A DNA stretch of 64,000 nucleotides, taken from positions 1,860,001-1,924,000 of the forward strand of contig NZ_CP059557.1 of the NCBI RefSeq assembly GCF_022828475.1. Reading direction: 5' to 3'. The notes beneath the pieces were generated by a model. It saw nothing but the letters and a program-made list of their open reading frames with translations, was not told where the DNA came from and ran no database searches. This document shows positions 19,088 through 28,603 of the stretch, piece by piece. The first letter of the stretch is position 1, and the number at the start of each line of letters is the position of its first letter. A program made the translations under genes and the position numbers. Source of the DNA: Saccharopolyspora gloriosae. GTDB lineage: Bacteria > Actinomycetota > Actinomycetes > Mycobacteriales > Pseudonocardiaceae.

Positions 19088-22000
19088 GTGCCTGAAGATC
19101 AGCAAGAGAAGGTCGTCGACTACTTGCGGCGGGTGACCGTCGATCTGCGGCACGCTCGCAAGCGCATCGAGCAGTTGGAGGACCGCGACCGCGAGCCGAT
19201 CGCCGTCGTGGGCATGGCCTGCCGCTATCCGGGCGATGTGCGGTCGCCGGAGGACCTGTGGGAGCTGGTGTCCACCGGCGGCGACGCGGTGTCCGGTTTC
19301 CCCGCCGATCGCGGCTGGGACCTCGACTCGCTGCGCCGGGACAGCACCACGAGCACCGGCGGTTTCCTCTACGACGCGGCCGAATTCGACGCCGGCTTCT
19401 TCGGGATCTCGCCGCGCGAGGCGCAGGCGATGGACCCGCAGCAGCGGCTGCTGCTGGAGGTGGCGTGGGAGGCCGTGGAGCGCGCGGGCATCGCGCCGAG
19501 CGCGTTGCGCGCCACCCCGGCCGGGGTGTTCGTGGGCGCCTACCAGTGGGGCCGTTCGCAGCCGGACGCCGACGAGCTGCAGGGCCACACCATGACGGGC
19601 ACCGCCTCCAGCGTCCTGTCCGGGAGGCTGGCCTACACGCTGGGCTTGCACGGCCCGGCGCTCACGGTGGACACCGCGTGCTCATCGTCGCTGGTGGCGC
19701 TGCATCTGGCGGCGCGGTCGCTGCGCGCGCAGGAGTCCTCGCTGGCCCTCGTCGGCGGCGTCACGGTGATGTCCGACCCGTCGCTGTTCGTGGAGTTCAG
19801 CAGGCAGGGCGGGCTGTCCGCCGACGGCCGCTGCCGGGCGTTCTCCGCCGACGCCGACGGCACCGGCTGGGCCGAGGGCGCGGGCGTCGTGGTGCTGGAA
19901 CGGCTGTCCGATGCGCAGCGCAACGGTCACGAGATCCTGGCGGTGCTGCGCGGCAGCGCGGTGAACCAGGACGGCGCGTCGAACGGGCTGACCGCGCCGA
20001 ACGGCCCCGCGCAGCAACGGGTGATCGAGCAGGCGCTGGAGAGCGCCGAACTGCGACCGTCCGATGTGGACGTGGTGGAGGCGCACGGCACCGGCACCAG
20101 GCTCGGTGATCCGATCGAGGCGCAGGCGCTGCTGGACGCCTACGGACACGACCGCGAGCGGCCGCTGTGGCTCGGGTCGTTGAAGTCGAACATCGGGCAC
20201 ACCCAGGCCGCCGCCGGAGTCGGCGGCGTGATCAAGATGGTGCAGGCGTTGCGCCACGGCGTGCTGCCGCGCACCTTGCACGCGCAGAACCCGTCGCCGG
20301 ACGTGGATTGGAGCTCCGGTTCGCTGCGGCTGCTGACCGAGCAGGTCGACTGGCCGGCGGAACGTCCGCGGCGAGCCGCGGTGTCGTCGTTCGGCGTCAG
20401 CGGCACCAACGCGCACGCCGTCCTGGAACAGGCACCCCCGGTCGAGGATGCGCCGGAGCCGTCCCGGGCCGACGCGGTGGTGCCGTGGGTGCTGTCGGCC
20501 AGGACGGAGGTGGCGCTGCGCGAACAGGCCGCCCGCCTGGAGCGGCACGTGACCGAGCACCCCGAGCTCGCGCCGGTGGACCTCGGACATTCCTTGGTGC
20601 GCACCAGATCCCTGTTCGAGCAGCGCGCGGCGGTGATCGGCTCAGATCGGCAGGAGCTGCTGGCGGCGTTGCGCTCGCTGGCCGCCGGTGAACCCGACGC
20701 GGCGGTCGTCGAAGGCGCCGCCGAGGTCGAGGGCAAGGTGGTCTTCGTCTTCCCCGGCCAGGGCACGGCGTGGACCGGGATGGGTGCCCGGCTGCTGGCC
20801 GAATCGCCGGTGTTCGCCGAGCGCATCGCCGACTGCGAACGCGCGCTGAGCCACTTCGTCGACTGGTCGCTCACGGCGGTGCTGCGCCAGGAGCACGGCG
20901 CACCGTCGCTGGAGCACGACGACGTCCTGCAACCCGCCACGTTCGCCATGATGGTGGCGCTGGCCGAGCTGTGGCGCTCCTACGGCGTGGAACCGGACGC
21001 GGTCATCGGCCACTCGCAGGGCGAGATGGCCGCCGCCGTCGTGTCCGGCGCGCTGTCGCTGCTGGACGGCGCGCGGCTGGTCGCGTTGCGCGGACGGGTC
21101 ATCGGCAGGCGCCTGGCCGGGACGGGCGGGATGCTCTCCGTCCCGCTGTCCAGCGCGCAGGTGCGGCAGCGGATCGAGGGCCGCGATCTGGCGTTGGCCG
21201 CGCTCAACGGGCCGAGCTCCTGCGCGGTGTCGGGACTGTCGGCGGAGCTGGACGCGCTGTTCGACGAGCTCACCGCGGAAGGTCTGCGGGTGCGCCGGAT
21301 CGCCGTGGACTACCCGTCGCACTCCCGGTTCGCCGAGCCGCTGCGCGAGGAACTGCTCGCCGAGTTCGCCGACATCACCCCGCACGTCCCGGAGGTCCCG
21401 TTCCTGTCCACCGTCACCGGCGAGTGGTGCGACACGGCCTGCACGGACGCCGAGTACTGGTTCGAGAACCTGCGCCGCACGGTCGGGTTCGCCCCGGCCG
21501 TGGAGTCGCTGCTCGACCAGGGCCACCGCGTTTTCCTCGAGGTGGGCGCGCATCCAGTGCTGACGACGGGCGTGCAGGAACTCATCGAGCGGCACGAGGT
21601 TCCGGCGGTCGCCACCGGCACGCTGCGCCGCGATCACGGCGGGCTCGACCGGTTCCTGAGCGCGGCGGCGGCGGTGTTCGTGCGCGGCGGTGCGGTCGAC
21701 TGGACCTTCGCGGACGCGCGGACCGTCGAGCTGCCGACCTACGCCTTCCAGCGCGAGCGCTTCTGGACGGAGCCCAGCCGCCCCGCCGCCGACCCGGTGG
21801 ATGAGGAGTTCTGGACCGCCGTCGAGCAGCACGACACCGGTGCTCTGACGGCGAACCTGCACGTCGACGAGCAGGCGCTGGCTCAGGTGCTGCCCGCGCT
21901 GGCGTCGTGGCGCAAGCAGCGCCGGGTGCTGTCGGAGGCGGACGCCTGGCGCTACGAGGTCTCCTGGACGCCGCTGGGCGGCGTGCCGCGCGGTCTGCTG

Positions 22001-25000
22001 CACGGCACCTGGCTGCTGGTCACGACCGGCCGAGCCGAGGACGCCGACGTCGCCGCCGCGTTGTGCGAGCACGGCGCCGACGTCCACCGCCTGCTCCTGG
22101 GCGAGTCCTGTGTGGACAGAACGGTGCTGGCTCAACGGCTGGGAGAAGTCGGTGAACCGGCCGGTGTCGTCTCGGTGCTGGCGTTCGACGAGCAGCCCGG
22201 CGAGACCTACCCCGACATGCCACTCGGCCTGGCGCTGACCGTGTCGCTGGTGCAGGCACTGGGCGACGCGGGGATCGACGCGCCGACGTGGACCGTGACG
22301 CGCGGGGCCGCCCGCACCGGCGACGGCGACGCGCTGCCGAACCCGATGCAGTCGCAGGTGATGGGCGTGTCCTGGACCGCGGCGCTGGAGCACCCGCAGC
22401 GCTGGGGCGGCACCGTCGACCTGCCGGAGACCGTGGACGGGCGCGCGGCGAGCAGGTTCGCCGCCGTGCTCGCCGACTCCCGAGGCGAGGACCAGCTCGC
22501 GATCCGCCCGGCGGGCGTGCTGGCCCGCCGGGTGGTGCGCGCCGCGAAACCGCGCCCCGTGCGGGACTGGACGCCGCGCGGCACCGTGCTGGTCACCGGC
22601 GGCACCGGCGCCATCGCACCGGACCTCGCCCGCTGGCTCGCCGAGCAGGGCGCGCGGCAGGTCGTGCTCACCTCACGCCGGGGTATCGCCGCCGCAGGGA
22701 TGCCGGAGCTCGTCGCCGAACTGGCCGAGCTGGGCACCGAGGTCACCGTCGAGTCCTGCGACGTCGCCGACCGCGACGCGGTCGCCGCCCTGCTGGACCG
22801 GCTCGCCGAAGCCGGGCACACGATCCGCACCGTGGTGCACGCGGCCGTGATCATCGAGCTGCACACGATCGACGAGACCACCACCGAGCAGTTCCAGCGC
22901 GTGGTGCGCGCCAAGGTCGCCGGTGCCCGGCACCTGGACGAACTGCTCGGCGACGACCTCGACGCGTTCGTGCTGTACTCCTCGATCGCCGGGATGTGGG
23001 GCAGCGGCGCGCACGCCGCCTACGCGGCGGGCAACGCGTACCTGGGCGCGCTGGCGGAGAACCGCCGCGCGCGCGGGCTGCCCGCCACCTCGCTGCACTG
23101 GGGCAAGTGGCCGGATTCGCCGGAGCTCGCCGAGCAGGACCGCCACGGCGTGCGCCGCACCGGCCTGCGCATCCTGGACCCGCGACTCGCGTTCACCGCC
23201 CTGCGGCGGGCGTTGGACGAGGACGCGTCCGTGCTCGCGCTGACCGATGTGGACTGGGCGAACTACCACCAGGTCTTCACCGCGGCGCGGCCGACGACGC
23301 TGTTCGACGACGTGCCGGAGGTGCGCCGGGTCGAGTCCGACGTTCCGGCGGAGGTCGGCGGGTTCGCCGCCCGGGCGCGCGCGTTGCCCGCGAGCGAGCG
23401 CTCGGCGCTGCTGCTGGAACTGGTCCGCGACCAGGCCGCCGCCGTGCTCGGGCACACCGGGGGCGGCGCCGCGCCCGCCGAGCGCCGTGCGTTCCGCGAC
23501 CTCGGGTTCGACTCGGTGACCACCGTGGAGCTGCGGAATCGCCTGGTGCGGGCCACCGGGCTGAGCCTGCCCACGACGGTCGTGTTCGACTACCCGTCCC
23601 CGGCGGACCTGGCGGCGTTCCTGGACTCGCGGCTCGCCGGTGATCAGGAGTCCCGAGCGGCGAGCGCGACGGCCGCCACCGACGAGCCGATCGCGATCAT
23701 CGGCATGGGCTGCCGCCTGCCGGGCGGCGTGACCACGCCGGACGAGTTGTGGCGGCTGGTGCTCGACGGCGCCGACGTGATCTCCGACATCCCCGCCGAT
23801 CGCGGCTGGAACGCCGCCGAGCTCTACGACCCGGACCGGGATCGGGCGGGCCGTACCTACACCGTGCGGGGCGGGTTCATCGACGACGCCGCCGGTTTCG
23901 ACGCGGGTTTCTTCGGGATCTCGCCGCGCGAGGCGCAGGCGATGGACCCGCAGCAGCGGCTGCTGCTGGAGACCGGCTGGGAGGCGCTGGAACGCGCCGG
24001 GATCGACCCGGAATCCTTGCGCGGCAGCGAAACCGGCATCTTCGTCGGCGCCAGCCACCAGGGCTACAGCGCGAGCGCGTTCGGCATCAACGACGGCACC
24101 GAGGGGCAGTTCGTCACCGGTGCCGCCTCCAGCGTGCTCTCCGGCCGGTTGTCCTACCTGCTCGGTCTGGAAGGTCCCGCCGTCACGGTCGACACGGCGT
24201 GCTCGTCTTCGCTGGTGGCGCTGCACTTGGCCGGGCAGTCGCTGCGCAGCGGGGAGAGCTCGCTGGCGTTGGCCGCCGGTTCCACGGTGATCTCCGGGCC
24301 GCAGGACTTCCTCGGCTTCAGCCGGTTGGGCGCGCTGGCGGCCGACGGCCGCTGCAAGGCGTTCGCCGAAGGCGCCGACGGCATGAGCCTCGCCGAGGGC
24401 GTCGGCGTGGTCGCGCTGGAACGGCTCTCCGACGCTCGCCGCAACGGGCATCCGGTGCTGGCGGTGCTGCGCGGTTCGGCGACGAACCAGGACGGGGCGT
24501 CGAACGGGCTCACCGCGCCGAACGGGCCGTCGCAGCAGCGCGTCATCCGGCAGGCCCTGGCCAACGCCGGCGTCGAAGCGGGTGAGGTCGACGTCGTCGA
24601 AGCGCACGGCACCGGCACCGCGCTCGGCGACCCGATCGAGGCGCAGGCGCTTTTCGCCACCTACGGGGCCGCGCGGTCGGCGCAGCGGCCGCTGTGGCTG
24701 GGTTCGCTGAAGTCGAACATCGGTCATTCCCAGGCCTCCGCCGGCATCGCGGGCGTGCTGAAGATGGTGCTGGCGCTGCGCGGCGGGCGGCTGCCCCGCA
24801 CGCTGCACGCCGAGCGGCCGTCGTCGCACGTGGACTGGTCGGACGGACGGGTTCGGCTGCTCACCGACGAGGTCGAGTGGCCGGAGGCGGATCGGCCGCG
24901 CCGGGCGGCGGTGTCGGCGTTCGGCATCAGCGGCACCAACGCCCACGTCGTCCTGGAGCAGGCCCCGGAGCCCGCAGCTCCCGACACCGCCTCGGTGAGC

Positions 25001-28000
25001 GCCCGATACGGGCTGGTGCCGTGGGTGCTGTCGGCGAAATCCGATGCGGCACTTCAGGACCAGGCCGCCCGGTTGTCCACTGTGGAGTCCGACCCTGCTG
25101 AGCTGGCTTGGTCGTTGCTCCACGGCCGCAGCACTTTCGAGCACCGCGCGGTCGTCCTCGGCGCCGACGTCGACGAACTCACCGCCGGACTCGACGCCGT
25201 GGCCACCGCCGGAACCGGAGCGTCCGTGGTGCGGGGCACCGACGTGGGCGGCGCCGGACCGGTCTTCGTCTACCCCGGCCAAGGCTCGCAGTGGTGGGGA
25301 ATGGGCCGTGACCTGCTCGCCGAATCCGACGTGTTCAGCGACGCCGTCGACGACTGCGAGCGGGCGTTGGCGCCGTTCGTGGACTGGTCGCTGCGCGAGG
25401 CGCTCACCGGCGCGGCCGACCCGGCACTGGTGGAGCGGGTCGACGTGGTGCAGCCCGCCCTGTTCTCCATGATGGTGGCGCTCACCGAGCTGTGGCGCTC
25501 CCACGGGTGCGCGCCGTCCGCGGTGGTCGGGCATTCGCAGGGCGAGATCGCCGCCGCGTACGTCGCGGGCGCGCTCTCGCTCGACGACGCCGCGCGCGTG
25601 GTCGCGTTGCGCAGCAAGGCGTTGCTGGCGCTGGCGGGCCAGGGCGGCATGGTGTCGCTGGCCGCCTCCGGTGACCGAGTCGCCGAGCTCATCGAACCGT
25701 GGTCGCAGCGGATCTCGGTGGCCGTGATCAACGGCCCTTCCTCGGTGGTGGTCTCCGGTGAACCGGACGCGCTGGAGGAACTGATCGCCGACTGCGAGCG
25801 CCGCGAGATCCGCGCCCGCAAGGTCAACGTGGACTACGCCTCGCACGGCCCGCACGTGGAGCAGCTGGAGGCGGAACTCGCCGAGGTCCTCGCGCCCATC
25901 ACGCCGCGACCGGCGACCGTGCCGTTCTACTCGACCGTCACCGGCGAACGCATCAACACCGCCGAGCTCGGCGCAGGCTACTGGTACTCGAACCTGCGCA
26001 ACACGGTGCGCATGCAGGACGCCACCCGAGCGCTGCTGGCCGACGGCCGCCGCCTGTTCGTCGAGGCCGGCCCGCACCCGGTGCTGGCCGCCGCGATCGA
26101 GGAGACGATCGACGAGTCCTGCCCGGACCCGGCGGTGGTGCTGGGCACGCTGCGCCGCGACGAAGGCGGGCCGCGCCGCTTCCTGCTGTCGCTGGCCGAA
26201 GCCCACGCGCACGGCGCCGAGGTGGACTGGACGAGCACGTTCACCGGCGGTCCCGGGCGGATCGTCGAGCTCCCCACCTACCCGTTCCAGCACCGGCGCT
26301 ACTGGCTGACCCGGCGCCCCGCCCGAGGCGGCGCGGAGGATTCCGCGTTCTGGGACCTGGTCGAACGCGGCGATCCGAAGGTGCTGTCGGAGGAACTCGG
26401 CGTGGCCGGGGACGGTTCGGCGCTGACCGAGGTGTTGCCCGCGCTGGCGAAGTGGCGGGAACGCTCCCGGCACCGCGCGGCCGTGGACGCGCTGCGGTAC
26501 CGGATCGGGTGGACGAAGTCGACCGATTCCGGCCCTGCGCAGGCGGGAACTCGGCTGCTGGTCGTGCCCGAGTCCCACGACGGCTGGATCTCGATGGTCG
26601 TCGACGCGTTCGGCGCGGACGTCGTGGTGCTCCCGGCGCAGGCGCGGGAGCGCGCGAAGCTGGCCGCCGAACTGCGGGAAGCCGCAGGTGAGCGGGAGAT
26701 CGGCTCGGTCGTGTCGCTGCTGAGCATCCTGGACCCGCCCGGCGGGCTCACCGCCACATTGCTGCTGGTGCAGGCGCTGGGCGACGCGGAGATCGCGGCG
26801 CCGCTGTGGTGCGTCACGCGGGCCGCGGTGTCCGTCGACGGCGAGGACGTGAACCCGGAGCAGGCCGCGGTGTGGGGTCTCGGCCGGGTCGCGGCGCTGG
26901 AACACCCGGACCGGTGGGGCGGCCTGATCGACCTGCCGGACTCCCTGGACGACCGGATCACCGAGCTGCTGCCTGCGGCGTTGTCCGGCCCGGAGGACCA
27001 GGTCGCGGTGCGCGACGGCGGCCGGTTCGGGCGCAGGCTGCTGCGCTCCGCCTCCTCGCGAGCGGCCGAGTTCCGGACGCACGGCACCGCCCTGATCACC
27101 GGCGGCACCGGCGGCGTCGGCGCGTTCGTCGCGAAGTGGGCCGTGCGGCGCGGCGCGGAGCAGGTGGTGCTGACCAGCCGTCGCGGCCCGGACGCGCCCG
27201 GCGCGGGCCGGCTCACCGCCGAACTGGAGGAGCTCGGCGCGAAGGTGACCATCGCCGCCTGCGACGCGGGCGACCGCGAGCAGCTGGCCGGAGTCCTCGC
27301 CGACGCGGGCGAGCTCGGCTCGGTCTTCCACGTCGCGGGCGTCTCCGACGGGGACGCCCCGGTGCGGGAGCTGACCGAACGGCAGCTGGCGGACCTGCTG
27401 CGTTCCAAGCGGGACGCGTCGCTGCACCTGCACGAGCTCACCCGCGAGCACGACCTGGACGCGTTCGTGCTGTTCTCGTCGGGCGCCGCCATGTGGGGCA
27501 GCGGCGGCCAGCCGGGGTATGCGGCGGCGAACGCCTTCCTCGACGGCCTCGCCGAACACCGCCGCGCGCACGGACTGCCCGCAACCTCGATCGCCTGGGG
27601 CACTTGGGGCGAGGCCGGGATGGCGATGGACGCGGAGGTCGGCGAACGACTTCGCCGCCAAGGAGTTCCCGCCATGGCACCGGAACAGGCGCTCGCGGGC
27701 ATGAATCAAGCCATTGTGGACGGATCGGCCACGGCGGCGGTCACGTTGATGGACTGGGAGAAGTTCGCCCCCGGCTTCACCGCGACCCGGCCGAGCCCGC
27801 TGCTCGGCGAACTCCCCGAGGTCCGCGCCGTGCTGGACGAGGCATCGGAACCCGCCGAGGCGGGCGAGGCCGGGTCCGCGCTGCTGCGGCGGCTGACCGA
27901 GCTGCCCGCCGCCGAGCGGTCCCGCGCGCTGCTGGAGGTGGTGCGGGCCGAAGCCGCCGCCACCCTCGGCTACGACGGCGCGGAGGGCATCCCGGCGTCC

Positions 28001-28372
28001 CGCGCGTTCAAGGACGTCGGATTCGACTCGGTCACGGCGGTGGAGCTGCGCAACCGGCTGCGCACCGCGACCGGGCTGCCACTGCCCGCGGCCCTGGTGT
28101 TCGACCACCCGAACCCGTCGGCGCTGACCGCGCACCTGGCCGCCGAAATGTTCGGCGAGGCCGACGAACGACCCGACGATCCGGACGCGCGAATCCGCGA
28201 AGTCCTCGCCACCATCCCGCTCGGCCGGCTCCGCAAGGCGGGGTTGCTGGACATGGTGCTGCAACTGGCCGAGGACGGCGGTGAGCCCGCCGAAGCGGAC
28301 GCGCCGTCGGACTCGATCGACGACATGGATGCCGAGAGCCTGCTGCGGCTGGCCACCGGCACGAGCAACTGA
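19088..28372 (+). CDS. nysB: Polyene PKS modules 1-2 (KS-AT-KR-ACP twice), NysB-like
   Basis: 3094 residues from GTG 19088 (VPEDQQEKVVDYLRRVT), just after GAGGAA; an upstream ATG at 18983 would translate a repeat element. Module 1: KS ~33-450 (VDTACSSS), AT ~555-880 with GHSQGE and DYPSH near 741, KR ~1165-1330, ACP Ser near 1475. Module 2: KS ~1530-1960, AT ~2060-2370 with GHSQGE and DYASH near 2251 (methylmalonyl-CoA), KR ~2670-2830 (TGGTGGVG; no LDD; Trp in AAMWGSGG, i.e. A-type), ACP Ser near 2980. KR1 is odd: its nucleotide loop is TGGTGAIA, with the last Gly replaced, though Ser, Tyr and Asn are present. The C-terminal docking tail ends DDMDAESLLRLA. Two methylmalonate-type modules after a KS(S) loader is the NysB/AmphB pattern. 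Confidence 0.94.
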   Translation: MPEDQQEKVVDYLRRVTVDLRHARKRIEQLEDRDREPIAVVGMACRYPGDVRSPEDLWELVSTGGDAVSGFPADRGWDLDSLRRDSTTSTGGFLYDAAEFDAGFFGISPREAQAMDPQQRLLLEVAWEAVERAGIAPSALRATPAGVFVGAYQWGRSQPDADELQGHTMTGTASSVLSGRLAYTLGLHGPALTVDTACSSSLVALHLAARSLRAQESSLALVGGVTVMSDPSLFVEFSRQGGLSADGRCRAFSADADGTGWAEGAGVVVLERLSDAQRNGHEILAVLRGSAVNQDGASNGLTAPNGPAQQRVIEQALESAELRPSDVDVVEAHGTGTRLGDPIEAQALLDAYGHDRERPLWLGSLKSNIGHTQAAAGVGGVIKMVQALRHGVLPRTLHAQNPSPDVDWSSGSLRLLTEQVDWPAERPRRAAVSSFGVSGTNAHAVLEQAPPVEDAPEPSRADAVVPWVLSARTEVALREQAARLERHVTEHPELAPVDLGHSLVRTRSLFEQRAAVIGSDRQELLAALRSLAAGEPDAAVVEGAAEVEGKVVFVFPGQGTAWTGMGARLLAESPVFAERIADCERALSHFVDWSLTAVLRQEHGAPSLEHDDVLQPATFAMMVALAELWRSYGVEPDAVIGHSQGEMAAAVVSGALSLLDGARLVALRGRVIGRRLAGTGGMLSVPLSSAQVRQRIEGRDLALAALNGPSSCAVSGLSAELDALFDELTAEGLRVRRIAVDYPSHSRFAEPLREELLAEFADITPHVPEVPFLSTVTGEWCDTACTDAEYWFENLRRTVGFAPAVESLLDQGHRVFLEVGAHPVLTTGVQELIERHEVPAVATGTLRRDHGGLDRFLSAAAAVFVRGGAVDWTFADARTVELPTYAFQRERFWTEPSRPAADPVDEEFWTAVEQHDTGALTANLHVDEQALAQVLPALASWRKQRRVLSEADAWRYEVSWTPLGGVPRGLLHGTWLLVTTGRAEDADVAAALCEHGADVHRLLLGESCVDRTVLAQRLGEVGEPAGVVSVLAFDEQPGETYPDMPLGLALTVSLVQALGDAGIDAPTWTVTRGAARTGDGDALPNPMQSQVMGVSWTAALEHPQRWGGTVDLPETVDGRAASRFAAVLADSRGEDQLAIRPAGVLARRVVRAAKPRPVRDWTPRGTVLVTGGTGAIAPDLARWLAEQGARQVVLTSRRGIAAAGMPELVAELAELGTEVTVESCDVADRDAVAALLDRLAEAGHTIRTVVHAAVIIELHTIDETTTEQFQRVVRAKVAGARHLDELLGDDLDAFVLYSSIAGMWGSGAHAAYAAGNAYLGALAENRRARGLPATSLHWGKWPDSPELAEQDRHGVRRTGLRILDPRLAFTALRRALDEDASVLALTDVDWANYHQVFTAARPTTLFDDVPEVRRVESDVPAEVGGFAARARALPASERSALLLELVRDQAAAVLGHTGGGAAPAERRAFRDLGFDSVTTVELRNRLVRATGLSLPTTVVFDYPSPADLAAFLDSRLAGDQESRAASATAATDEPIAIIGMGCRLPGGVTTPDELWRLVLDGADVISDIPADRGWNAAELYDPDRDRAGRTYTVRGGFIDDAAGFDAGFFGISPREAQAMDPQQRLLLETGWEALERAGIDPESLRGSETGIFVGASHQGYSASAFGINDGTEGQFVTGAASSVLSGRLSYLLGLEGPAVTVDTACSSSLVALHLAGQSLRSGESSLALAAGSTVISGPQDFLGFSRLGALAADGRCKAFAEGADGMSLAEGVGVVALERLSDARRNGHPVLAVLRGSATNQDGASNGLTAPNGPSQQRVIRQALANAGVEAGEVDVVEAHGTGTALGDPIEAQALFATYGAARSAQRPLWLGSLKSNIGHSQASAGIAGVLKMVLALRGGRLPRTLHAERPSSHVDWSDGRVRLLTDEVEWPEADRPRRAAVSAFGISGTNAHVVLEQAPEPAAPDTASVSARYGLVPWVLSAKSDAALQDQAARLSTVESDPAELAWSLLHGRSTFEHRAVVLGADVDELTAGLDAVATAGTGASVVRGTDVGGAGPVFVYPGQGSQWWGMGRDLLAESDVFSDAVDDCERALAPFVDWSLREALTGAADPALVERVDVVQPALFSMMVALTELWRSHGCAPSAVVGHSQGEIAAAYVAGALSLDDAARVVALRSKALLALAGQGGMVSLAASGDRVAELIEPWSQRISVAVINGPSSVVVSGEPDALEELIADCERREIRARKVNVDYASHGPHVEQLEAELAEVLAPITPRPATVPFYSTVTGERINTAELGAGYWYSNLRNTVRMQDATRALLADGRRLFVEAGPHPVLAAAIEETIDESCPDPAVVLGTLRRDEGGPRRFLLSLAEAHAHGAEVDWTSTFTGGPGRIVELPTYPFQHRRYWLTRRPARGGAEDSAFWDLVERGDPKVLSEELGVAGDGSALTEVLPALAKWRERSRHRAAVDALRYRIGWTKSTDSGPAQAGTRLLVVPESHDGWISMVVDAFGADVVVLPAQARERAKLAAELREAAGEREIGSVVSLLSILDPPGGLTATLLLVQALGDAEIAAPLWCVTRAAVSVDGEDVNPEQAAVWGLGRVAALEHPDRWGGLIDLPDSLDDRITELLPAALSGPEDQVAVRDGGRFGRRLLRSASSRAAEFRTHGTALITGGTGGVGAFVAKWAVRRGAEQVVLTSRRGPDAPGAGRLTAELEELGAKVTIAACDAGDREQLAGVLADAGELGSVFHVAGVSDGDAPVRELTERQLADLLRSKRDASLHLHELTREHDLDAFVLFSSGAAMWGSGGQPGYAAANAFLDGLAEHRRAHGLPATSIAWGTWGEAGMAMDAEVGERLRRQGVPAMAPEQALAGMNQAIVDGSATAAVTLMDWEKFAPGFTATRPSPLLGELPEVRAVLDEASEPAEAGEAGSALLRRLTELPAAERSRALLEVVRAEAAATLGYDGAEGIPASRAFKDVGFDSVTAVELRNRLRTATGLPLPAALVFDHPNPSALTAHLAAEMFGEADERPDDPDARIREVLATIPLGRLRKAGLLDMVLQLAEDGGEPAEADAPSDSIDDMDAESLLRLATGTSN

Positions 28373-28575
28373 GGAGCTCCTTTGAAATGGCCTGCGCAAG
28401 GGGTCGCTCAGCGGAACCTCAGCGGCTCCCTCACTGCGGGATCGATTTCCGATGGCCCCTGCACGGCGAAATCGCCGTCCTCGCGAGGAAGCCGCTGAGA
28501 ACCCGCCGGTGGTCGGCTTGCTCAAGCTGATCACTGCTCAGCGGCTCCGCCGCTGACAAGACACGACACCACCCA
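28371..28575 (+). repeat. MITE-like structured intergenic repeat, copy E
   Basis: Starts at the stop codon of the upstream PKS (gaggagctcctttgaaatgg) and shares gggtcgctcagcggaacctc with copy A. The arms are cctcagcggctccctc and gcgaggaagccgctgagaacc with atcgatttcc / gcgaaatcg inside, then the perfect hairpin tcagcggctccgccgctga near 28537-28555. It ends before the AGGGAGA ribosome site of the next PKS. Confidence 0.75.
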
Positions 28576-28603
28576 TGCCGAACGGGCCTCTAGGGAGACC
28601 AGA

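Noticed and set aside
28590-28603. ctagggagacc before the polyene PKS as a further PAS-LuxR operator
   Set aside because: It matches only the first half of the consensus, lies too close to the start codon and is explained by the AGGGAGA ribosome site.
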